Shown in pieces: positions 25,718-30,464 of a stretch of DNA of 30,464 nt. The notes below the pieces were generated by a model that saw only the letters and a list, made by a program, of their open reading frames with translations, made no database searches and was not told where the DNA came from. The stretch comes from a virus. The translations under genes and the position numbers were made by a program. The stretch's first letter is position 1; each line of letters starts with the position of its first letter. The stretch lies in the IMG/VR virus record IMGVR_UViG_3300025138_000208, positions 1 through 30,464 of that record; one strand, given 5' to 3'.

Positions 25718-26325
25718 GCCCCTAACCGCGCAATCTCCGCGTCGATGTAGAACTTGATCTTCTTGGCATCACGTAGCTTGGTACTGTGCGAGGACTCGCC
25801 ATAACGGTAGCAACTGCGGAATATCTCACCAATCTGCGCGTTCATATCCTTATGACTTATCAGGTTTTGTAACTCTGTACAACCTGTGGGTAACTCGTAG
25901 TAAGATGCTGTACTCCCATCACTCACAGCTTCTCCTATGGGTGGTAACTTACCTATAAGAGTGGAGTCTGAACTAACCGTGGTAAAGGTACTCCACGGGG
26001 CTGTCAGCGTTCCCCTATCCAAATCTAGTTTACCCGCACTCGATTGTTGAACTTGGTCTTGCTCTTCCAACTTTCTAACTTGTTCGCGTACAGCATTCAT
26101 GTCTTTTCTACGCTCGTAAATCTCCCCTGCTTGAGCGGCAACACTAGGCGTTGCCATGTCTGAAGCCATACGTGCGTGGGCTTCGGTTTCTTTGAGAGCT
26201 TTGTTTATCTTATACACGTAGTTATACGACGCTCCCGTAGCCTTAGATACTGACTTGAGGGTCGCTTGTGGGTTTACTGCCATGTGCCGCTCTACCGACT
26301 GTCTTTTGCTTTGTTTCTTGCCCAT
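25714..26325 (-). CDS. HTH plus DUF3310-like (SaV-like) protein (203 aa)
   Basis: Residues 21-45 form an HTH-like segment (ATLKSVSKATGASYNYVYKI). Residues 50-95 are helical and charged, followed by a Ser/Thr-rich linker. The C-terminal part (about 140-203) reads YYELPTGCTELQNLI, then FRSCYRYGE and KKIKFYIDAEIAR, which matches the short helical DUF3310/nucleotide-kinase-like pattern found in many phages near replication genes. Start ATG 26325 has TGGAG upstream. The combination suggests a DNA-binding regulator or replication accessory; the biochemical role is unknown. Confidence 0.65.
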   Translation of the reverse strand: MGKKQSKRQSVERHMAVNPQATLKSVSKATGASYNYVYKINKALKETEAHARMASDMATPSVAAQAGEIYERRKDMNAVREQVRKLEEQDQVQQSSAGKLDLDRGTLTAPWSTFTTVSSDSTLIGKLPPIGEAVSDGSTASYYELPTGCTELQNLISHKDMNAQIGEIFRSCYRYGESSHSTKLRDAKKIKFYIDAEIARLGA

Positions 26326-26367
26326 ATTTTTTCTCCAGTAGTTTAGGTTGTTAACGCTCGGTGCGGC

Positions 26368-26694
26368 TCATTGTGAAGCCAGTTCCTTGCGGCGGCTCGT
26401 AGGCGAGTCACCCCACACCAGTGCCGTTGTGTCGTGCATGTTGGCTTCGTTGATTACTAGTGCTATGCCCCCTGCGGAGCTTATGTCATGTAAATTCTTA
26501 TCCTGTAAAGGAGTAGGTTTATTCTTGCCCGCCTTACATTCAATGCCAAAGAACTTACCCTTGTGACACCCCACTATGTCAGGAACACCACTGCCACCGT
26601 AACCGCCGGTAACAGGATAAAAGTAATAAGCACCCATATCTTTAAGGTGCTTAATCACTACCTTCTTTACCTTTACTTCCGGCGTTGATGCCAT
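26368..26694 (-). CDS. VRR-NUC family endonuclease (108 aa)
   Basis: The single small domain has the PD-(D/E)XK motifs of phage VRR-NUC enzymes: GVPDIVG (D39), FFGIECKAG (E52, K54) and a Gln (TPLQ, Q64), after an aromatic YYFYPVTGGYGGSG stretch. Stand-alone phage VRR-NUC proteins act as structure-specific nucleases, possibly Holliday junction resolvases. Start ATG 26694 has GAGGAG eight bases upstream and lies within the end of the 56-aa gene (44-base overlap). Confidence 0.88.
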   Translation of the reverse strand: MASTPEVKVKKVVIKHLKDMGAYYFYPVTGGYGGSGVPDIVGCHKGKFFGIECKAGKNKPTPLQDKNLHDISSAGGIALVINEANMHDTTALVWGDSPTSRRKELASQ

Positions 26695-26821
26695 CAGCTA
26701 TCTCCTCAAGTACGTACAGGATCTCTCTAGCTAGATCCACTAGGTCGTCGTTGTCTACATCTATCTCTATTTTTATCTTCACTGTATCCTCATACTGTAT
26801 GACCAAGCTCTCGTCATACAT
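26651..26821 (-). CDS. Small acidic protein (56 aa), unknown
   Basis: The protein is MYDESLVIQYEDTVKIKIEI then DVDNDDLVDLAREILYVLEE, followed by a Gly/Lys/Ser tail: one beta hairpin and one helix. ATG 26821 is chosen, since an upstream start would have to read through the terminator hairpin. The ribosome site is weak. It is the first gene after the terminator, and its tail overlaps the nuclease gene. Confidence 0.55.
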   Translation of the reverse strand: MYDESLVIQYEDTVKIKIEIDVDNDDLVDLAREILYVLEEIADGINAGSKGKEGSD

Positions 26822-26831
26822 TTTCCAGACC

Positions 26832-26854
26832 AAAAAAAGGGAGCCGAAGCTCCC
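26832..26854 (-). terminator. Strong intrinsic terminator with UUCG tetraloop
   Basis: On the - strand GGGAGC-TTCG-GCTCCC is followed immediately by seven T residues. The six-base-pair GC-rich stem, UUCG loop and U-tract form a textbook rho-independent terminator. A second, weaker stem (GCTGAAT 26862-26868 with ATTCAGC 26887-26893) precedes it and covers the stop of the 87-aa gene. Confidence 0.93.
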
Positions 26855-26884
26855 GTAAAATGCTGAATGTAAATGGATAAACAT

Positions 26885-27148
26885 CTATTCAGCTTGGTCG
26901 TAAACCAAATATTCGTTTGAACGTAGTCGTTTACCTACACCTTCCACCGCTTTAACCCAATCGGCTTCTTTGTTACTTAATATGTATAGTACTGCTAAAC
27001 GACCTTGCATCCACTTGGGGAGGTTATCTATACAATCATACTCCCCCACAATATCTGAGTCAACACATTCCATACCAATACATGATATTCTAACCAGTTT
27101 AGTATTATTATCTATTACTACGTGATAAGCACTATTACCTTTGCTCAC
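26885..27148 (-). CDS. Small protein (87 aa), related to C-terminus of the 367-aa protein
   Basis: It reads YHVVIDNNTKLVRISCIGME, then MQGRLAVLYIL, then VEGVGKRL, ending YLVYDQAE. The LAVL...EGVG...Y pattern also occurs at the C-terminus of the upstream 367-aa protein. The start is GTG 27148, overlapping the previous TAG (TAGTG), with AGGTG upstream. It is the last gene before the strong terminator. The function is not recognised. Cys and acidic residues are scattered without an obvious motif. Confidence 0.7.
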   Translation of the reverse strand: MSKGNSAYHVVIDNNTKLVRISCIGMECVDSDIVGEYDCIDNLPKWMQGRLAVLYILSNKEADWVKAVEGVGKRLRSNEYLVYDQAE

Positions 27149-28251
27149 TATGTATCACCTTTGCAATATGCGAAGTACATGTCCTCACTGTCCCTGTACC
27201 CAACACCTTCTACGTGATCGCCAATATCTACCATAGATAGTACAGCCAGACTACCCTGCAACTCATCGTCCAAGGTATCGTTAGTAAACACAATAGGTCG
27301 TTGGTACTCGTCTACTGATTCATGTATTGACATGCGGTGAAAATTTGGGGAGATATTGTCTATGCGAATCACACTGTACGTCTGCACACCATGTCTGTCT
27401 TGAAACACCCGTACACAATACATGTTGTACTTCTTTTGTCTTAGCTCCTCGGCTTCTTTTTGTGCGGCGCGTAAGTTCTTTATGTCATGTTCTACTTCTA
27501 CCGACATAAACTTATGCCCTATGTCGAGTAGCCGGTACAGTTCCTGATGTAACGCGGAATTATCTCTATACAAGTTCCTAGTAAGTGAATCGCGTCTGCT
27601 ACATAGCGCACTTTCTGCATTTGTACTTATCCCATCCACTTTTCTAGACGCGGCACGTACATTCTGAGCCACGTTCTCCACCTCTGTGTAAGGTACAATC
27701 GTTGCCGATGCCCTTTTGACTGCTAGCTTAACCGTAGAGTACCGCGCTACATGATACTGCATCTTGTTGGAGGCGCACTTGTTGTTTTTTATACGTCTTG
27801 AGTACACAGTAAATTTTCTTACCCCAGTATCGGATACCGTCCAATCCCCATACCCGACCCAACCCATAGCGTATAAGTCTTGCTTGCGGTACACATGAAT
27901 CTTGGTTGCCTTAGCCGCTTTGCCGTAAAATAAGTACGCGCCACGAAAGTAATCGTTTAGTTCTTTAAGGTATCGTACTACCCTGTTGTTTACCCTCGCG
28001 GTTTCAAACGCTTGTTCTCGTCTACGTATTGCGCGTTTAGCGTCCCAACTATCTAATGTTTCGTACTGTTCTTGTTTCCATTGCTCAGATACTTCCATTT
28101 CTCCTAGGCTTACCTCCTGTAGGTTAGGTACATCTATGACACCTAAATCTGTTGGGTACTTGGGTGCTGTCCAATCTTCAACAAGTTTAGGCGAATGTTC
28201 TCCCACTAGCTCGTAGCCTACATCCGCTGATGGTACTGGTCTGAAATTCAT
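27148..28251 (-). CDS. Uncharacterised phage protein (367 aa)
   Basis: The N-terminal ~70 residues are Pro/Glu-rich. A central part has YFRGAYLFYGKAAKATKIHV and a Tyr/Lys/Arg-rich segment. Residues about 185-270 are long helices (VENVAQNVRAASRKVDGIS, YRLLDIGHKFMSVEVEHDIK). The C-terminal 90 residues are strand-rich, with LQGSLAVL and EGVGYRD, and are shared in pattern with the next gene. No signal peptide, membrane helix or catalytic motif is seen. ATG overlaps the previous TGA (ATGA). The protein probably works with the adjacent 323-aa protein, since they are coupled, but nothing identifies its task. Confidence 0.7.
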   Translation of the reverse strand: MNFRPVPSADVGYELVGEHSPKLVEDWTAPKYPTDLGVIDVPNLQEVSLGEMEVSEQWKQEQYETLDSWDAKRAIRRREQAFETARVNNRVVRYLKELNDYFRGAYLFYGKAAKATKIHVYRKQDLYAMGWVGYGDWTVSDTGVRKFTVYSRRIKNNKCASNKMQYHVARYSTVKLAVKRASATIVPYTEVENVAQNVRAASRKVDGISTNAESALCSRRDSLTRNLYRDNSALHQELYRLLDIGHKFMSVEVEHDIKNLRAAQKEAEELRQKKYNMYCVRVFQDRHGVQTYSVIRIDNISPNFHRMSIHESVDEYQRPIVFTNDTLDDELQGSLAVLSMVDIGDHVEGVGYRDSEDMYFAYCKGDT

Positions 28252-29219
28252 AATTGTATCTCCTGTCTAATAGGTTGATGGTTATAGAAATCACCGTATT
28301 GGTTTACTAGTTTGTTGATCTGCGATTTGAATTTCTTCCTGTCGTAAAACTGATCCTTGGCTACAAACCTCTGAAGGGTTCTGTCCCACTGCATAGAACC
28401 GCCGTTCTCTACAATCAAATGCATAAAGCTAGTCAATAGATCAACACGTTGTGGGGAGTCAAGGTGTAATGCCGCACGTACTTCTCCGGGGTTTGATATC
28501 AATGCCCCACATACGCTATCTTTTACTTCCCCTTTTAGTAGTGGGGCCATGATGCAAGCCCAATCAGAGAAGTCTTGTATATCCTTGACGTACTGCTCCT
28601 TGGCCTCCTTGTCCACAATCTTTTTAGCGGGTAACCACTTAGGGCTTACAAGGTTCCATTGATCGGGTTTCGCGGATGCCCTGCGATCATAGCGCCGTTC
28701 AAAAACTAGTTCGCGTCTATAGGTAGACCTGATCACCCATTCCCTCCCGCTATTTTCAACGGCACCCCAACTGCCCTCGCTTTCGGGGAGAAAGTATGTC
28801 TGGATAGTCTTGCTTCTCAGACCGCTCCAAGCTCTTTGGTCAGGCACGTATTCATTGTGCTTTATGGTCTGCTTCTCGTATCTCCAACCAACAGGTAGAA
28901 ATTCACGGAAGAAGTCACGGGCAGTACCAGAGTACTTGCTGATGCCACCACATAACGTAATACGATCACGCATGTCAGCACCATTAGGGTCTAGAAGATC
29001 CCAAGTGATCATAGGGAATATAAAGTCATTGGACAGGTGTGTGCCTCCATGACCTACCACTCCTAGGATATACCTGTGATCGTGGACTTTGACTATCCTC
29101 TCGTGTTTACGTTTTCGATTACCTAGTGGGCGTACATCATCTACCACTTGATGGTTCTTGCTTTTCATGGGTTTGATATTCTTGTATCGCACTTCAACAT
29201 CTTGAAATGTAGATAACAT
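28248..29219 (-). CDS. Uncharacterised phage protein (323 aa)
   Basis: Basic and aromatic-rich, with KSKNHQVVDDVRPLGNRKRK near the start, then ILGVVGHGGTHLSNDFIFPM, TLCGGISKYSGTARDFFREF, a long Arg/Glu/Trp-rich middle and a helical C-terminus. His and Gly residues in VVGHGGTHL might form a site, but no family is recognised. It starts with ATG 29219, overlapping the preceding TAA (TAATG). It belongs to the VWA operon, so a role in a MoxR/VWA-type assembly or host-interaction pathway is possible. This is inference. Confidence 0.7.
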   Translation of the reverse strand: MLSTFQDVEVRYKNIKPMKSKNHQVVDDVRPLGNRKRKHERIVKVHDHRYILGVVGHGGTHLSNDFIFPMITWDLLDPNGADMRDRITLCGGISKYSGTARDFFREFLPVGWRYEKQTIKHNEYVPDQRAWSGLRSKTIQTYFLPESEGSWGAVENSGREWVIRSTYRRELVFERRYDRRASAKPDQWNLVSPKWLPAKKIVDKEAKEQYVKDIQDFSDWACIMAPLLKGEVKDSVCGALISNPGEVRAALHLDSPQRVDLLTSFMHLIVENGGSMQWDRTLQRFVAKDQFYDRKKFKSQINKLVNQYGDFYNHQPIRQEIQL

Positions 29220-29554
29220 TACACTTCCTCCTCTCTGTAAACATTAAAGTTTCTGTGCGTCTTTTCGCTCGGTCGTGGTGCCACAACCTTGTCAGGGAAT
29301 AGCTCGACGCATTGGTTGCGGCTTATGTGGAATTTGTTCCCCCGACCGTCGAGAAAGTAGCACTGCACTATTTCTTTTTCGCTCTTGCTGTTGCCTGTCA
29401 TGTGTTTGCTCACGACGGTAGATGTCACTGTACCCTTGTCATAGATAGTTGGGTGTATGCTCTGCAAATACATACTGCGTTCTAGTTCCTTAGCCAGCTC
29501 CGCTTGACGTTGTAACTTAGCCGATAGGCTCCGTATTACCTTGAGTTTAGTCAT
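29219..29554 (-). CDS. Small basic protein (111 aa), unknown
   Basis: The N-terminal helix is basic and amphipathic (KLKVIRSLSAKLQRQAELAK), followed by TSTVVSKHMTGNSKSEK and a strand-rich part VQCYFLDGRGNKFHISRN. ATG 29554 is chosen: GAGGAGATA lies just upstream and it overlaps the previous gene by 8 bases. An earlier Met at 29596 would lie inside the 50-aa gene. No family is recognised. Confidence 0.65.
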   Translation of the reverse strand: MTKLKVIRSLSAKLQRQAELAKELERSMYLQSIHPTIYDKGTVTSTVVSKHMTGNSKSEKEIVQCYFLDGRGNKFHISRNQCVELFPDKVVAPRPSEKTHRNFNVYREEEV

Positions 29555-29699
29555 TACATATCTCCTCTTCATTAAGGTACTTCTGTACGGCATCATCAGC
29601 CAACGTATCCAATAGCTCGTAGAACTCCTCTGAAAAACCTACATAGTCCACTTCCTTTTGGATCTGTAGTGTGAGCCTTTCCCAAATATCTTCTTTCAT
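29547..29699 (-). CDS. Small acidic protein (50 aa), unknown
   Basis: MKEDIWERLTLQIQKEVDYV then a helical, acidic rest ending NEEEICND. ATG 29699 overlaps the VWA stop codon by one base (TAATG), preceded by GGGAGA. A longer frame opening at 29801 runs inside the VWA gene and is not needed. It probably folds as two helices. Function unknown. Confidence 0.6.
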   Translation of the reverse strand: MKEDIWERLTLQIQKEVDYVGFSEEFYELLDTLADDAVQKYLNEEEICND

Positions 29700-30464
29700 T
29701 ACATATCTCCCGATTTTATATGTGCAACCTTGCCTAGAGGGGGCTTGGCCTTGGGATTGTTGAGTACTGCCCAGAGTATCGGGCATGTCCATACACCCCA
29801 ACCACCGTACAGGTCACCGTCAGTCAACACGATAGTCGCTTGGGGTGTGATATTGTTGTCGCGCATATAGTCAACAACACACTCCACGTCTGTACCTCCA
29901 CCACCAATTGGTTTGGTGGAATTGATCAGGTTACCTAGCTCATCGGGTGAGTAGGACTCATCACCAACCACTTTGTGTCCCCAGTACAGTAGCCGAACCT
30001 TAGAGGGTTTTACTGTGTCGCAAATAGACTTGACCTCACTGAGAAATACTGTGAGAGCGCGTTGCCCGATAGAACCGGACGTGTCGATTGCCAATACTAG
30101 CTCGCCCACCGTCTCACTGATGCCGCTTGGTAGGTATACACCCTGTGCTATGTACCTGCGGTTGGGCCTCTTCCATGTAGAGAAGTCTTTACCGGCACAG
30201 GTGGTTTGTAAGAACTCACGCAGTAACTCACGCCAATCAACCTGCGGCTTCAATAGCTCGCCGATATCTCGGTCAACTTCTTGGCCCATCTTCCCTGCGG
30301 CAAGTGCGCCTTGGCGTATGGCCTCGTCGATATCACGCTCCAACTCACGCAACTCATCTGATGTAAGTCCCTTAGCACCCTCCCAATCATGCTCATCTAG
30401 ACCGCCACCGTCTTCACCGCCTCCACCGTCTCCACCGTCTCCACCGTCTCCACCGTCTTCACCA
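29699..30464 (-). CDS. VWA-like domain protein (DUF2201/CoxE-type), 5'-partial
   Basis: The frame is open to the right edge, so the N-terminus is outside; 254 residues are visible. The visible part starts with Gly/Asp repeats (GGD), then a helical region (LREFLQTTC). The VWA domain has a complete MIDAS: DTSGSIG (30065-30085), GGGGTDVE and VLTDGDLYGG, the D-x-S-x-S, Thr and Asp positions that hold the divalent metal. Such proteins usually pair with a MoxR-type AAA+ ATPase, forming a chaperone-like complex. The partner could lie just outside this window. It heads an operon of five unknown genes, and its stop overlaps the next ATG. Confidence 0.88.
   Translation of the reverse strand, partial: GEDGGDGGDGGDGGGGEDGGGLDEHDWEGAKGLTSDELRELERDIDEAIRQGALAAGKMGQEVDRDIGELLKPQVDWRELLREFLQTTCAGKDFSTWKRPNRRYIAQGVYLPSGISETVGELVLAIDTSGSIGQRALTVFLSEVKSICDTVKPSKVRLLYWGHKVVGDESYSPDELGNLINSTKPIGGGGTDVECVVDYMRDNNITPQATIVLTDGDLYGGWGVWTCPILWAVLNNPKAKPPLGKVAHIKSGDM
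30407..30464. repeat. 9-bp tandem repeat encoding Gly-Gly-Asp
   Basis: On the - strand ggagacggt recurs four times in succession with variants on both sides, encoding a GGD/GGE linker of the VWA protein that continues past the window edge. Confidence 0.8.

Noticed and set aside
29699-30352. TTG at 30352 as the start of the VWA protein
   Set aside because: The frame continues upstream through a Gly/Asp repeat to the window edge without a stop, so the gene is better read as 5'-partial.

Overview
The window is part of the genome of a tailed bacteriophage. It most resembles the marine podovirus-like phages known from ocean metagenomes (HMO-2011-like and related groups). That affiliation is inferred from gene content; no database could be searched. 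The evidence is four very long virion-type proteins on one strand, a compact phage replication module on the other, almost no intergenic space, and pervasive stop/start overlaps. No tRNA, rRNA, integrase, terminase, portal, capsid or lysis gene is visible, so this is an internal part of a larger genome. Both end genes run off the window.

Left half (2-15357, + strand): four consecutive late-type genes. The first is a fibre-like mosaic protein with calcium-loop motifs, RHS/YD-like repeats, Asn/Thr-rich repeats and a coiled coil. Next come two proteins (539 and 641 aa) that share a short Gly-rich motif. Last is a 2247-aa polyvalent, probably internal/ejected, virion protein with an embedded HExxH metallopeptidase motif.

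Centre (15355-15398): the two transcription units converge with only 7 bases between stop codons. An interrupted hairpin spans the junction and is the only termination-like structure there.

Right half (15365-30464, - strand), read in transcription order from the right edge. (i) A tightly coupled operon starts with a VWA-domain protein (open at the window edge) followed by five unrecognised proteins. It closes with a textbook terminator carrying a UUCG tetraloop (26832-26854). (ii) A nucleic-acid-metabolism cluster follows: VRR-NUC nuclease, HTH+DUF3310-like protein, family A DNA polymerase with Leu at the Pol I position-762 equivalent, Cas4/RecB-like nuclease with four Cys, a basic HNH-like protein and small unknowns. 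It ends in a region with a palindrome and a weaker terminator (22105-22176). (iii) A second replication cluster holds an SNF2-type helicase, a Gam/Gp157-like small protein, an excisionase-like HTH protein, a CxxC protein, a T7 gp2.5-like SSB, a fused AEP primase-SF3-like helicase and a 71-aa protein.

Together, the right half supplies a nearly complete self-sufficient replisome (primase-helicase, polymerase/exonuclease, SSB, SNF2 translocase, two nucleases) and the left half supplies the late adsorption/ejection proteins. The least explained block is the VWA operon.
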